Positions 17,856 through 27,386 of a stretch of 64,000 nt of DNA are shown piece after piece. The stretch covers positions 156,088-220,087 of the forward strand of contig CAPN01000023.1 in NCBI GenBank assembly GCA_000333235.1. The letters are read 5' to 3'. The notes below the pieces were generated by a model. It was not told the DNA's origin. It saw nothing but the letters and a program-made list of their open reading frames with translations, and did no database searches. Position numbers and translations under genes: made by a program. This stretch comes from Pseudoalteromonas luteoviolacea B = ATCC 29581. Lineage in GTDB: Bacteria > Pseudomonadota > Gammaproteobacteria > Enterobacterales > Alteromonadaceae. Within the stretch, counting starts at the first letter, position 1. Each line of letters starts with the position of its first letter.

Positions 17856-18266
17856 CTATGCCTCTTGTGCCGCAATAGACACGTCATACGCTCCTGCAGC
17901 GCGTGCAGCGTCCATTACTTTGATCAACATATCGGTTGTGGCTTTTTTATCTGCCTGGATCACCACACTACCTTGTGGATTCTCGGCCTTTAATCTTTCA
18001 ATGTTTGCTTGAACGGCACGAACATCAATTTGACGTTTATTGATCCACACTTCCCCTTTATCCGAAATGGCGACAAGAATATTGGCTCTGTCTTTCTTAA
18101 CAGCGGTTGCGGCTTCTGGACGATTGACATCGATCCCAGCTTCTTTTACAAACGATGCGGTTACTATGAAGAAGATCAACATGATGAATACAACGTCTAG
18201 CATTGGCGTCATGTTTATTTCTTCAGCTTCTTCTTCTTGCATTATTTTTGCGAGAGGTGATCTCAT
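17856..18266 (-). CDS. exbD: ExbD-type biopolymer transport protein
   Basis: 136 residues with one N-terminal membrane segment, MLDVVFIMLIFFIVTASF, carrying the conserved proton-path Asp (INMTPMLDVVF). The periplasmic domain has VVIQADKKATTDMLIKVMD. It forms the stator dimer inside the ExbB pentamer. The gene is 22 bases after exbB and 13 bases before tonB. Confidence 0.94.
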   Translation of the reverse strand: MRSPLAKIMQEEEAEEINMTPMLDVVFIMLIFFIVTASFVKEAGIDVNRPEAATAVKKDRANILVAISDKGEVWINKRQIDVRAVQANIERLKAENPQGSVVIQADKKATTDMLIKVMDAARAAGAYDVSIAAQEA

Positions 18267-18288
18267 GATTTAATCCTCAAAATCTAGA

Positions 18289-18816
18289 TTAGTGATCTAG
18301 TACTAATTTATCTTCTAACAACTCAATTTCACGTTTTGCTTTGCGTTGTAAAAATGTCGCAGCAAATACCCCAGACAACGCACCAACCATACCTGCCATC
18401 GTAGGAATAGTTGCTTTCGATACTCCCGAAGCCATGGAACGCGCGCTGCCACTTCCAGTAATTGCCATAACGTCGAACACTTCAATCATTCCTGTTACCG
18501 TGCCCAAAAGTCCTAAAAGCGGACATAAGGCAACCATAACGTTGATGTAAGCGATGTTCTGATTTAATTGAATGCCTGCGCGAGATATAACAGCCTGGCG
18601 GATCTGCTCTGCGTTCCAACTGTTTCGCTCACTACGATTAAACCACTCTGCCGTTAGTTGTTTTTTGTAAGAACGGTAACGACCGAATACAAACATAAAG
18701 CGTTCTAGAATCAACAACCACATTAGAAAAATGAGCAGCCCGATGGCCAGGAGTACCTGACCACCTGTATCAAGAAATTCGCGTAGTGCATTGATTGCCT
18801 CAATCACTAAAACCAC
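18289..18816 (-). CDS. exbB: ExbB-type MotA/TolQ/ExbB proton channel
   Basis: 175 residues, three membrane segments. The conserved channel region is ALCPLLGLLGTVTGMIEVF and the third helix is IPTMAGMVGALSGVFAATF. A GTG start follows the upstream stop by 2 bases, with GGAG inside the preceding gene, indicating translational coupling. It works with ExbD to power TonB. Shorter than E. coli ExbB, as is usual for the ExbB2 group. Confidence 0.92.
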   Translation of the reverse strand: MVLVIEAINALREFLDTGGQVLLAIGLLIFLMWLLILERFMFVFGRYRSYKKQLTAEWFNRSERNSWNAEQIRQAVISRAGIQLNQNIAYINVMVALCPLLGLLGTVTGMIEVFDVMAITGSGSARSMASGVSKATIPTMAGMVGALSGVFAATFLQRKAKREIELLEDKLVLDH

Positions 18817-18818
18817 GA

Positions 18819-20186
18819 TTACGCTCCTTTTTCACTGCGCTCAGCGATGATACCCGCTGACTGTTCTTGTAAGATCAGAAGTAGGTTTTTAGAGCGAGTA
18901 TTTAATAGGGTGTACAAGAATACTGTCGGAATCGCGACCACTAAACCAAGTACTGTCGTAACGAGCGCCTGAGAAATCCCTCCTGCCATTAATTTAGGGT
19001 CACCAGTACCAAAGAGTGTAATGGCTTGGAAGGTGTTAATCATACCGGTTACGGTACCAAGCAACCCTAGAAGTGGAGCAACGACCGAGATTATTTTTAT
19101 GAGCGTCAGGTTACGCGTAATTTTAGGCATTTCACGCAGAATTGCTTCGCTCAATTTCAATTCAAGTGTATCGTAAGCAACGTGCGGATATTGGTCCTTT
19201 ACCTTCATTACTCGGCCAAGCGGATTGTCATCTCGAGCCGTTGTGTCTTTCAATTGGCGCTTAATTTTCATGCCCATAAGCATCAAGGCAACAAAACGCT
19301 CAAGGGCAATCAATAGCGCGATGATACCTACTGCAATAATTACGTATCCTACCGTGTCACCTTGGTGAATTTGCTCTTCTGTCGTTGGCGCTTGGACGAG
19401 TAAACCAAGAATTGATCCCCCAGTTGGATCTAATGCGAATTCAGTCAAACCAGTGGTGGCTTGCTGCAATTGCGCGGCAGAGGTGGTATAGCGAGAAACA
19501 GGTTGGCGCGATAATTCTGATAACGTACCTGTTGTCGCGTTGTAATTTAGGTACTTACCGTCTGCGATTAAGTTAAACGCACCGACTCGAACTACCTCTT
19601 TTGTTTGCTTTTCGCCACCATTGACGATGACGTCGGCACTAAAACGTTTAACTTTACCTTGCTCAGTCATTTCACGTTGTAGCTCAAACCAAACTTTTTC
19701 AATATCTTCGATAGAGGCAAGTCGAGTAGTCGACCCCATTTTTTGGGCTAACACACTCATTTCGTCACTACGGCCTTGAATTTCGGCAGAAACAACTGAA
19801 GTCATAAATTTACTACTGCTGTCTCCAGATACCTGCTGAAGGACACCAAATAACTCTTTCAAGCTTCCCATACGTTTCGATAATGTATCAGACAGGTTAG
19901 CCAGCTTAATTTCATTTTCTTCAAACTGCGTTTCTAAACGCTCTGATTGTTGAAGTTTTGCGTTACGATCTTGCTCAAGACCGCGAAGCAAGCTCAATTG
20001 CTCTGATTCTTTCGATTTGAACTCAGACTCGCGAATTTGGTTTTCTTTAGATTGTGCAATTTGGCCTTTCTCCAGCGTTTTTAAAAGCGCGTCGAGGTTC
20101 ATCGGCTCTTCTGCCATTGCGGTATGACTTAATGCACAGGTCGCTGCAAACACAGCCACCTTTGTAATTTGCTTGATAAGTTTCAT
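18819..20186 (-). CDS. TtpC-like ExbB paralogue with large periplasmic domain
   Basis: 455 residues. A signal peptide (ALSHTAMA) is followed by a long coiled-coil region, residues ~30-120 (ENQIRESEFKSKESEQL), then a periplasmic domain. Three membrane helices of the MotA/TolQ/ExbB family follow, with VAPLLGLLGTVTGMINTFQ and QALVTTVLGLVVAIPTVF. TtpC in Vibrio is an ExbB-like protein essential for TonB2 function. Gene order DUF3450-ttpC-exbB-exbD-tonB-TPR matches that system. The 9-base spacing from DUF3450 indicates an operon. Confidence 0.88.
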   Translation of the reverse strand: MKLIKQITKVAVFAATCALSHTAMAEEPMNLDALLKTLEKGQIAQSKENQIRESEFKSKESEQLSLLRGLEQDRNAKLQQSERLETQFEENEIKLANLSDTLSKRMGSLKELFGVLQQVSGDSSSKFMTSVVSAEIQGRSDEMSVLAQKMGSTTRLASIEDIEKVWFELQREMTEQGKVKRFSADVIVNGGEKQTKEVVRVGAFNLIADGKYLNYNATTGTLSELSRQPVSRYTTSAAQLQQATTGLTEFALDPTGGSILGLLVQAPTTEEQIHQGDTVGYVIIAVGIIALLIALERFVALMLMGMKIKRQLKDTTARDDNPLGRVMKVKDQYPHVAYDTLELKLSEAILREMPKITRNLTLIKIISVVAPLLGLLGTVTGMINTFQAITLFGTGDPKLMAGGISQALVTTVLGLVVAIPTVFLYTLLNTRSKNLLLILQEQSAGIIAERSEKGA

Positions 20187-20195
20187 GGTGCCCTC

Positions 20196-20948
20196 TTACT
20201 TCGCGGCTTGAACTGGTAAAGTCAACATATCTGGCGCTAGTTGCTTGCGAGCAATACGTAGACCTTTATTGATTTGAGAAATGGTGGATTCTGGTAATTC
20301 GACAAACTGCTTATTCTCGTTATCCCAGCTGCCAGCAAACTTGCCGTCTTTTGTTACATAAAGGAGTTCCAAACGACCGATGCGTAAAAAATCAACTTCA
20401 CGCTGCTGACCTTGTACTTCAAGTAACGCGGTATACGCTTCTATCGTGCGTCCGTAGTCCATTTCAACTTGATACGCTTCGAGGACGCGACGAAACTTTT
20501 CACTGCTTGTAACATCAGCGCGCTCCAGCAAGTCTTTTAACGTTTCTACTCTTTGAACACGCTCCTCTGGTAAAAATGGCACATCAAGTGCGACAAATTG
20601 TTCCAGTCCTGTGATCATATTAAGCATAAGAGGGGTGATCTGACGTTCTATCACAGAAACCTGATCCATAGACGAATTGATCGCGTCCATTTCTTGAAGT
20701 TGATTATTAATTTGCTTAGTTAATTGGGCGTTATAGACGGTCAGCCCATCTATTTCCTTGTTTAATGTTTTAAACTTATTCAAACGAGACTGCATTGAAT
20801 CGGTAATCGAATCGATCTTTTGCTGGGAGGTTTTAGCAGATTCGTTAATCGCTGCACTTTTATCAATGACCGTATTCAATTCATTAGCATTTGCGATTGT
20901 CAAACTAGATATCACAGACGCTAATAATAGAGGTTTCACGTACTTCAT
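20196..20948 (-). CDS. DUF3450 periplasmic coiled-coil protein of the TonB2-type system
   Basis: 250 residues from MKYVKPLLLA, chosen because AAGGTG lies six bases upstream; an in-frame GTG at 20957 would overlap that site. After a signal peptide ending ANA the protein is helical and coiled-coil (QQKIDSITDSMQSRLNKF, LNKEIDGLTVYNAQLTKQ), then LDVPFLPEERVQRVETLKDLL, typical of DUF3450. It leads the operon and probably contacts the TtpC periplasmic domain. The promoter should lie at 20960-21060. Confidence 0.87.
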   Translation of the reverse strand: MKYVKPLLLASVISSLTIANANELNTVIDKSAAINESAKTSQQKIDSITDSMQSRLNKFKTLNKEIDGLTVYNAQLTKQINNQLQEMDAINSSMDQVSVIERQITPLMLNMITGLEQFVALDVPFLPEERVQRVETLKDLLERADVTSSEKFRRVLEAYQVEMDYGRTIEAYTALLEVQGQQREVDFLRIGRLELLYVTKDGKFAGSWDNENKQFVELPESTISQINKGLRIARKQLAPDMLTLPVQAAK

Positions 20949-21093
20949 CGCACACACCTTAATTATTGGAAATTGCTTATTGGAGTTGGCGCAAAGTTTA
21001 CTGAGGTTAAATGACAGGCGTGTTTCGGTAATAATACAAAAATATTACAGGTGTAATTAAAGCGTAACTGAGAATTTGCTGAGACTAAAACGA

Positions 21094-21120
21094 AAAGGGC
21101 TGCCAACTAGGCAACCCTTA
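21094..21120 (-). terminator. Probable terminator of the acidic-protein gene
   Basis: AAGGG-C-TGCC and GGCA-A-CCCTT arms form a stem with one mismatch. The minus strand continues with a T-rich stretch. It starts 30 bases after the 21150 stop. Confidence 0.6.
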
Positions 21121-21149
21121 ACTACATTCAATCTTAGTCAAAGGATGAC

Positions 21150-21521
21150 TTAATCATCAACATCATCCATGTCGTCAGAATTGTCGTCGTCCATCCAATC
21201 TGAATCTTCTTCAATGTCGATGTCATTAAACTCGATGTCTTCATCATCGTCTTCTTTTTTCTTTGGCTTTTCCACTACTGGCTTGTCGCTAAATAGTGGT
21301 TTTTTGACAAAGGCTTTGAGGTTTATCTTTACCTCGTCAGGCAGTGCATTTACTTCATCGTCAGACAGGCTTACAAGGTGTGCTTTGACAATGGCTAACT
21401 TTAACTTCTTTATCCCTATATCAGAGAATAAAAAGTTTTCGAATTCGTCTGTACACTCGTCAAGATCAACATAGGTAAAACCCCATTCAGGTTTTACAGG
21501 ATGCTTATAGAATCTCTTCAT
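21150..21521 (-). CDS. Small protein with highly acidic C-terminal tail (123 aa)
   Basis: No known family is recognised. Residues 1-80 form a compact cytoplasmic-looking domain (WGFTYVDLDECTDEFENFLF, LVSLSDDEVNALPDEVKINL). A Lys/Pro hinge (VEKPKKKEDDDEDIEF) leads to a tail almost entirely of Asp, Glu and Ser ending DDMDDVDD. Such tails can mimic nucleic acid or bind basic proteins or metal, but nothing here decides. It is monocistronic between the TonB cluster and the chemoreceptor. Strong amino-acid bias and a terminator support it as real. Confidence 0.65.
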   Translation of the reverse strand: MKRFYKHPVKPEWGFTYVDLDECTDEFENFLFSDIGIKKLKLAIVKAHLVSLSDDEVNALPDEVKINLKAFVKKPLFSDKPVVEKPKKKEDDDEDIEFNDIDIEEDSDWMDDDNSDDMDDVDD

Positions 21522-21780
21522 GCATTAGTTCCTAGCAGAAATAAAAACTAAAAAAAATGAGCTTTGTTTTGTGTGCTGAGTGTAATCAATAACTTTAAAT
21601 TTTTACAAGAAACTTAAGCAGATTTTCTATGAAAAAATTTCGTAAAGGCTGTATGTTCTACAAGTTTTATTGTTTTACCCATTTAGAAATAACATTATCA
21701 ACGCGTTCAATGCCACCGTTCGATTTAATAATCTTCGCCAAATTTTATTTCTAGGGATCCGTAAGACGATTAATTCAAAC

Positions 21781-21813
21781 AAAAACGCCGACATTTCATT
21801 GCAATTGTCGGCG
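21781..21813 (-). terminator. Intrinsic terminator of the chemoreceptor gene
   Basis: CGCCGACA / TGTCGGCG arms (21786-21793, 21806-21813) are followed on the minus strand by TTTTT. It lies 36 bases after the stop. Confidence 0.85.
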
Positions 21814-21849
21814 CTTACTTTGTTCATCAAGCTGCTGCTTCACATTACG

Positions 21850-23739
21850 TTATACTCTAAATTTAGAAACCATTTTTTCTAACTCTTCAAACTGTTTCTT
21901 AATGTTAGTGCATTCATAAAGTGTATTTTGTAGATTTTCTTTGCCGTGAATCGACATATCGCTTATCGAATGAATGTCACTATCAAGTGATTGGATCACA
22001 CTGTTTTGTTGCTGTGTCGCACTTGCAACAGCATGATTCACGCCATCGATCGCATCAATAGAATTACTGACTTCTTGCATTCGCTCACCCGCAACACTCG
22101 CTTGCGATGCTGTTTTTGCGGAATCCTCAATGCTCGCTTTCATTACAGAAACAGTAACTGTCGAGCCTTGTTGCAATTGTGCAATCGTATTTTGAATTTC
22201 CTGCGTGGACTCTTGTGTGCGCTGAGCCAATTGGCGTACTTCATCGGCAACTACGGCAAAGCCTCGACCTGCTTCGCCAGCCCGGGCGGCTTCAATGGCC
22301 GCATTTAAGGCAAGTAGATTCGTTTGCTCTGAGACACCACGGATCACCTCGAGCACTTGACCTATACTTGCTGTATGTTTATCTAAGCTATCAACTGTTT
22401 GCTGTGCTTCTAACATTTTACCCGATAATTGTTCAATCGAACGAATGTTTGCCGCTAAGGTGTCTTGACTTGCTACAGACAGTTTATTCGCTTCACTCGC
22501 CAGCGTCGAAGCATGGTGGGCATTGTTAGAAATCTCTACGGCACTTGATGACAGTTCGTTAATTGCGGTTGCCACACTGTCAGTACGCTTAACTTGGTCA
22601 TCATAAATATCAAGTGTCGATTGAGTTTGCGAAACCAAACTTGAAACCGATCGTTCAAGTTCTATTGTCGATTCTTTTACTTGCGCTATTGACTGCTGAA
22701 TTTTATCCACGAAAACATTGAAGTAACCAGAGAGTTCACCAAACTCATCATTGTGTTCTACGGTCAGGCGTTTTGTTAAATCCCCTTCGCCTTGGGCAAT
22801 ATCCTTAATGGCTTCATTCAAATGATACATGGGTTGCATTAGATATTTTAGAAGCAATTGCATCATCACGATAACCGCAATAACCCCAATTAGCATATAA
22901 ATTGCAGCCATGTTGCGAGTTGATGCGACCGACGCATACGCGATTTCTTTATCAATCACGACGCCAAGGTACCAATCTACATTTTTGATGCCTTTAACTT
23001 GAATAAAAGACACGAGTTTCGTTTCATTATCAACTTGGTATTCCGTAAATTCAGATTTGAGATTGACTGATTGCCCAAATAAGTCACTCACAGGCTTGTC
23101 GTTTAATTTATTGTTTGGGTGATTAAGAATACGACCATCTTTGTCTGTTAAAAAAGCATATCCATAGCCCAAAAAGTCAATTTCATTAACGATTTTGGCG
23201 ATAACGGCCATATCAATATCGCCACCAGCAACCCCATTAAACGTCGATCCATCGAGCATTGGAACAACTGCGGTAATCGTTAGTTCATTCGTTGTAACAT
23301 CGACATAAGGGGCAGTAAACGCAACATCCCTTTTCGATTGGGCAAGTTTAAACCACGGACGAGTCGTAGCATCATAATCCGCGGGCAGAACAATAGACTG
23401 GTCGTCTAAAATAAACGTACCATCGCTTTTACCGATATAAACGTTTTTAAAGTCACCTGCTATATCAGCCGTTTTAATGCGACGCAATACCGCTTCTTTG
23501 TTGTCGTTAAAATCATGCCCCTCTGCAACAGAGCGTACAATATCAAGTTTAGCATTTAGCCAATTCGCAATGTTTCGAGAGACAGATTGAGAAATTTCAT
23601 TTAATACAGAGTTGAGTTGGTGTTGGGTCTGCGCCTTCATTGAAAAAAAGTTATTCAACGTAAATAAACCGAGCACAATAACTAACAATAACGACGCTGC
23701 AAGCGTGACTTTGGTCGTAAATTTTAGACTATTAAACAT
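21850..23739 (-). CDS. Methyl-accepting chemotaxis protein with dCache sensor
   Basis: 629 residues. N-terminal membrane segment at residues ~10-30, then a periplasmic double-Cache domain to ~275 ([34 protein letters not shown] and [19 protein letters not shown] are typical). A second membrane helix ([18 protein letters not shown]) is followed by HAMP and a cytoplasmic hairpin with the conserved tip [20 protein letters not shown]. It relays ligand binding to CheA/CheW. dCache receptors of this type often sense amino acids or organic acids; the ligand is unknown. Monocistronic. Confidence 0.95.
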   Translation of the reverse strand: MFNSLKFTTKVTLAASLLLVIVLGLFTLNNFFSMKAQTQHQLNSVLNEISQSVSRNIANWLNAKLDIVRSVAEGHDFNDNKEAVLRRIKTADIAGDFKNVYIGKSDGTFILDDQSIVLPADYDATTRPWFKLAQSKRDVAFTAPYVDVTTNELTITAVVPMLDGSTFNGVAGGDIDMAVIAKIVNEIDFLGYGYAFLTDKDGRILNHPNNKLNDKPVSDLFGQSVNLKSEFTEYQVDNETKLVSFIQVKGIKNVDWYLGVVIDKEIAYASVASTRNMAAIYMLIGVIAVIVMMQLLLKYLMQPMYHLNEAIKDIAQGEGDLTKRLTVEHNDEFGELSGYFNVFVDKIQQSIAQVKESTIELERSVSSLVSQTQSTLDIYDDQVKRTDSVATAINELSSSAVEISNNAHHASTLASEANKLSVASQDTLAANIRSIEQLSGKMLEAQQTVDSLDKHTASIGQVLEVIRGVSEQTNLLALNAAIEAARAGEAGRGFAVVADEVRQLAQRTQESTQEIQNTIAQLQQGSTVTVSVMKASIEDSAKTASQASVAGERMQEVSNSIDAIDGVNHAVASATQQQNSVIQSLDSDIHSISDMSIHGKENLQNTLYECTNIKKQFEELEKMVSKFRV

Positions 23740-23967
23740 CCTGAGCCTTTTTGTTTTTGTTCTAACAAAAATGTTTTATCAAAAAAAAACACGTATGTCT
23801 TTGATATCGGCCAAATAGCACTGTACTTTAATGCTTACACTACTCGTGATAAACGATTAGCAAATTTGTCGACTTCAACAATTAAGTCTAGTCTGGGTTT
23901 AATTTATTGCGAATAATTAAAGGCTTTCGGTTGTTAAGTTTTAAATATAAAAGTCTAAAAAATACGT

Positions 23968-24729
23968 TTAGTCCCGAATCCCACTAATTTCAACTTGATA
24001 GTCATTCCACGACTTTACTAGATCAAGATTCAACCGTAACGCAAAAAAATCCCACGTCCATTTTTGCTTATCATAAGGCGAAAGCGAGGCATTAATGGCC
24101 ATCAGATAGTCTTCCTTGAACTTTTGTTCTAACCAAGCAAGATAAAATGCCGTTATTTTATAGCCGGAATCAAAATTACCACCTACCTTTCGAGCAGAAA
24201 AATCGACGTAGCCTGCTTTTAACCTAACTAAATCGGCGATCCCTTCAATGATTGGCCCGATTTCAGCGTAATTCGCATCATCGTACTGATAGGTATGAGC
24301 AATCTCGTGATATAAAATACCCACTAATTCGTCAAACGTTGCTTTCGAGCCGTGTTTTTGGTGATAAGTTTCTAGGTATTGGTTACTAATAAAAACAGTG
24401 GCCGCGTTGAAGTCGCCCTCTTTATAAGCTACACCATCCATGTCTTTTAAAACAATGGTTAAACTAGCTAGATTAGGGCTATCACGTTCTGTTCGATACA
24501 GGAGTCTCGCCACATTTTGACTGATCGCTGCGATCACACTGGGTGTGATCTGGTTCCACTGTGTAGTTGGTTTTGACGACTGTGTCTGGATCCTAATTTC
24601 AGGTAATTTAAAAGCCTGCCAGCTAAACTCTGATTCGAATTGAATAGGCTTTAATGGAAAATTTTCCGCATAAATTAAAGGACTTGAAAGTAGTGCACAA
24701 ATGTAAAATGCTAAAGTATGCTTTTTCAT
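23968..24729 (-). CDS. Basic secretory protein-family peptidase (HExxH), exported
   Basis: 253 residues, signal peptide ending LIYA. The zinc-peptidase motif HEIAHTYQYDD sits near residue 142, followed by GPIIEGIADLVRLKAGY with the downstream acidic ligand region. This arrangement and DSGYKITAFYLAWLEQKF match the plant-type basic secretory protein family, also common in marine bacteria. The start lies 2 bases after the GH92 stop and its GGAGAG ribosome site is inside the GH92 gene, so the two are translationally coupled. A joint role on glycoproteins is inferred. Confidence 0.85.
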   Translation of the reverse strand: MKKHTLAFYICALLSSPLIYAENFPLKPIQFESEFSWQAFKLPEIRIQTQSSKPTTQWNQITPSVIAAISQNVARLLYRTERDSPNLASLTIVLKDMDGVAYKEGDFNAATVFISNQYLETYHQKHGSKATFDELVGILYHEIAHTYQYDDANYAEIGPIIEGIADLVRLKAGYVDFSARKVGGNFDSGYKITAFYLAWLEQKFKEDYLMAINASLSPYDKQKWTWDFFALRLNLDLVKSWNDYQVEISGIRD

Positions 24730-24731
24730 TA

Positions 24732-27098
24732 TTACTCTCCCTGCGATAGACTTATTGGCCTGTTTTTTGGGGCATTACCCCATTGCTTGTTTGGCCTATC
24801 GGTCATCGAAAATTCGATCACCCCACCTTGCATTATGTCTTCATGCGTAATGTAACTTCGCAGAAGAGACTTGCCATTAAGTTTAACTGCACCAATATAC
24901 TTGTTCTGATTAGACAGTGACGGTGCAAGGATCGTAAACTGCTTACCGTTAGCCAGTTGCACGCTTGCTTTTTTTACTTGTGGTGCACCAATCGCATAAC
25001 TTAAATCACCCGGTGCGACTGGATAAAAGCCCATTGCTGAAAAAAGATACCAAGCAGACATTTGTCCTACATCGTCGTTACCTGCCAGACCATCCGGTTT
25101 ATCAGAACTCAAGGTGTCCATAATTTGACGGATCCGCTCTTGAGTACGCCACGGTTTCCCCGCATAGTTGTACAAATACGCAATGTGATGACTTGGTTCA
25201 TTGCCATGAGCATAGTTTCCGATTAATCCCGCAATATCTTCGTGCTCTTTAATCATCTCATCCGACAAATGTGTATCAAACAGTGCGTCTAATCGTGATT
25301 CAAACTGATCGTCTCCCCCCATTAGTTCAATGAGGCCTGCCACATCATGAGGAACATAAAAACTGTACTGTTTTGCGTTTCCTTCAGTAAAACTCCCCAT
25401 GTACTTTGCTTCTAATGGATTAAAATCGCTCTCCCAGTTTCCTTTACTGTCTTTTCCTCTCACAAAACCTGAGTTTTTATCAAATACATTCTTATAATTC
25501 ATGGCCCTTGCGTAATAAGTTTTAGCTAGTCGACTATCACCTAGCGCTTCAAAAAATCGAGCTATGGCAAAATCGTCGTACGCGTATTCAAGCGTAATAG
25601 AAACTGACTCTGGAATTACATCAAAAGGGACGTAGCCAAATTGTTTGTACTCTGGAATAGCATCATAGATTGGATTGTTTGATGTACTTAATATGGCTTC
25701 TTTCGCAAGGGCTACATCAAAGTCTCTAAAACCTTTAAGGTACGCATCGGAGATCACAGAAACCGCATGGTAGCCGATCATAGTCCACGTCTCGTGACCG
25801 TGAAACGACCATATTGGCAACATCTTTTCATAGCTTTGCTGATAGTGTACTAACATGGATTGGATCATTGATGACACGCGTTCTGGCGCAATATAGGTCA
25901 GCAGAGGATGTAATGCTCGATAAGTATCCCATAAAGAAAACAGTGTGTAGTGTTCAAAGCCTTTTCCATCGTGGATCTCGCCATCCAACCCTAAATATTG
26001 ACCATTTACGTCTTGATAAATATTTGGTGCTTGAAGCGCATGATAAAGTGCGGTGTAGAACTGTCTCCTCTGAACGCGAGTTCCTTCCACATCAACTTTA
26101 TTCAAGTAGTTATTCCACTCTAACTGAGCTTGCTCTCTTACTTTATCGAAATCCCAATGCGGCACTTCGGTCTCTAAATTTAGTAGCGCATTTTTGCGAC
26201 TGACCGCCGACAAACCAACTTTCACTAATAGGGGGGAATCTTCAAGTCCGGTAAACGAAGTAACGACTTTGAGCGCTTTACCCGCCGCTCGTTTTACTGC
26301 AGTATTCTCAATGGTGCTGTGTTTTTTGTTACCTAAGCAGTCCATACAACGATAGCGCTTATCATCTTCGTTTATAAATTCAATTTGATCGATCGGTTTA
26401 GAAAACTGAATTGCAAAGTACATAGGTCGATTTTCGGCCCAGCCATTAGTTGAGCGATAAGCGACTAACGTATGTGCATCGATCTGACGAATGTCACTCC
26501 AAAGTACCTTGTGTTTGAAATTGTAAATAGCAGACGTAAGGTCTAGTAAAACATGGCCTTTGTCCTGTCCATTAAAATGATACCGATGTACACCAACCCT
26601 AGCCGTTGCCGTAAGTTCTGCACGTACATTGTAATCAAGTAAGTCAACCGCATAAAATCCGGGACTTGCCCATTCGCGGTCATGGCTAAAGCGCGAACGA
26701 TAACCACTATCTGGATCCATCAACGTTCCTGGATCACGCTTTACTTCACCGGTTATTGGTGTGATCAGTAAGTCACCAAGATCAGAGTGACCTGTCCCGG
26801 AAAAGTGAGTATGGGAAAATCCCATAATAGTATGATCGTCGTAATGGTAACCTGCACAGCGTTTATAAATTTCCGGTTGTGGGCTCTCACCGCGCATTGG
26901 ATTATCAGTGTCAGGGCTTAGTTGCACCATACCAAATGGAACGACCGCACCGGGAAACAAATGCCCATCACCGCCAGTGCCAATAAACGGATCGACCCAT
27001 TTAGCGTTCCCTTTTGATTCGGGAATCTCATTTGCTTGCAAGTTGATAGATATAACACTTGCTGTGAGCATGGCTGCTGAAAGTAGTTGTCGGAGCAT
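24732..27098 (-). CDS. GH92 family alpha-mannosidase, exported
   Basis: 788 residues with a signal peptide. The N-terminal GH92 signature is WVDPFIGTGGDGHLFPGAVV, followed by FSHTHFSGTGHSDLGDL. In the catalytic half are SLWDTYRALHPLLTY, GLAGNDDVGQMSAWYLFSAM and FYPVAPG. The family consists of calcium-dependent inverting exo-alpha-mannosidases (alpha-1,2 and others) that trim N-glycans or mannans. It is followed by a coupled secreted peptidase and preceded by an MFS sugar transporter, a small mannose-glycan locus. A 12-bp palindromic site lies 26 bases upstream of the start. Confidence 0.95.
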   Translation of the reverse strand: MLRQLLSAAMLTASVISINLQANEIPESKGNAKWVDPFIGTGGDGHLFPGAVVPFGMVQLSPDTDNPMRGESPQPEIYKRCAGYHYDDHTIMGFSHTHFSGTGHSDLGDLLITPITGEVKRDPGTLMDPDSGYRSRFSHDREWASPGFYAVDLLDYNVRAELTATARVGVHRYHFNGQDKGHVLLDLTSAIYNFKHKVLWSDIRQIDAHTLVAYRSTNGWAENRPMYFAIQFSKPIDQIEFINEDDKRYRCMDCLGNKKHSTIENTAVKRAAGKALKVVTSFTGLEDSPLLVKVGLSAVSRKNALLNLETEVPHWDFDKVREQAQLEWNNYLNKVDVEGTRVQRRQFYTALYHALQAPNIYQDVNGQYLGLDGEIHDGKGFEHYTLFSLWDTYRALHPLLTYIAPERVSSMIQSMLVHYQQSYEKMLPIWSFHGHETWTMIGYHAVSVISDAYLKGFRDFDVALAKEAILSTSNNPIYDAIPEYKQFGYVPFDVIPESVSITLEYAYDDFAIARFFEALGDSRLAKTYYARAMNYKNVFDKNSGFVRGKDSKGNWESDFNPLEAKYMGSFTEGNAKQYSFYVPHDVAGLIELMGGDDQFESRLDALFDTHLSDEMIKEHEDIAGLIGNYAHGNEPSHHIAYLYNYAGKPWRTQERIRQIMDTLSSDKPDGLAGNDDVGQMSAWYLFSAMGFYPVAPGDLSYAIGAPQVKKASVQLANGKQFTILAPSLSNQNKYIGAVKLNGKSLLRSYITHEDIMQGGVIEFSMTDRPNKQWGNAPKNRPISLSQGE

Positions 27099-27123
27099 GG
27101 TTGCTGTCCTTCACTTAATTAAT

Positions 27124-27135
27124 TGGATCGTTCCA
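27124..27135. promoter_or_regulatory. Operator-like site upstream of the GH92 gene (copy 1)
   Basis: TGGATCGTTCCA has TGGA/TCCA half sites. The identical 16-mer ATTGGATCGTTCCATT also occurs at 28732-28747 upstream of the MFS gene. A LacI-type repressor is the natural candidate, but none is encoded in the window. Confidence 0.6.
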
Positions 27136-27276
27136 TTTTTTATTATCATATCCCGATGATGAATACGTATTCAATAGTAAATAGACTATTTACAAAAATT
27201 CTTAACGTAGAGGAACCTTAACTAAGACTTTATGACAGCACTACATTAATCATGATAAAACGAAATAAAGCGAAAA

Positions 27277-27310
27277 CACGTAAACGGGTTCATCACGTAA
27301 ACGTGTTCAT
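27277..27310. repeat. Tandem 17-bp direct repeat upstream of the GH92 gene
   Basis: Copies at 27277-27293 and 27294-27310 differ at one base (CACGTAAACGGGTTCAT / CACGTAAACGTGTTCAT). The second contains the near-palindrome CACGTAAACGTG. It lies between the MFS terminator and the GH92 promoter, 180 bases upstream of the start, so it may be an activator site. Confidence 0.6.
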
Positions 27311-27350
27311 ATAGTATGAAAGCGTGTAATAAAACAGTTTCATGCACAAA

Positions 27351-27373
27351 AAAAGGCGCTTAACGCGCCTTTT
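27351..27373 (-). terminator. Intrinsic terminator after the MFS gene
   Basis: AAAAGGCGC / GCGCCTTTT arms (27351-27359, 27365-27373) with a 5-base loop and flanking A/T runs. It lies 13 bases past the stop on the minus strand. Confidence 0.85.
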
Positions 27374-27386
27374 CAAAGAAACTATA

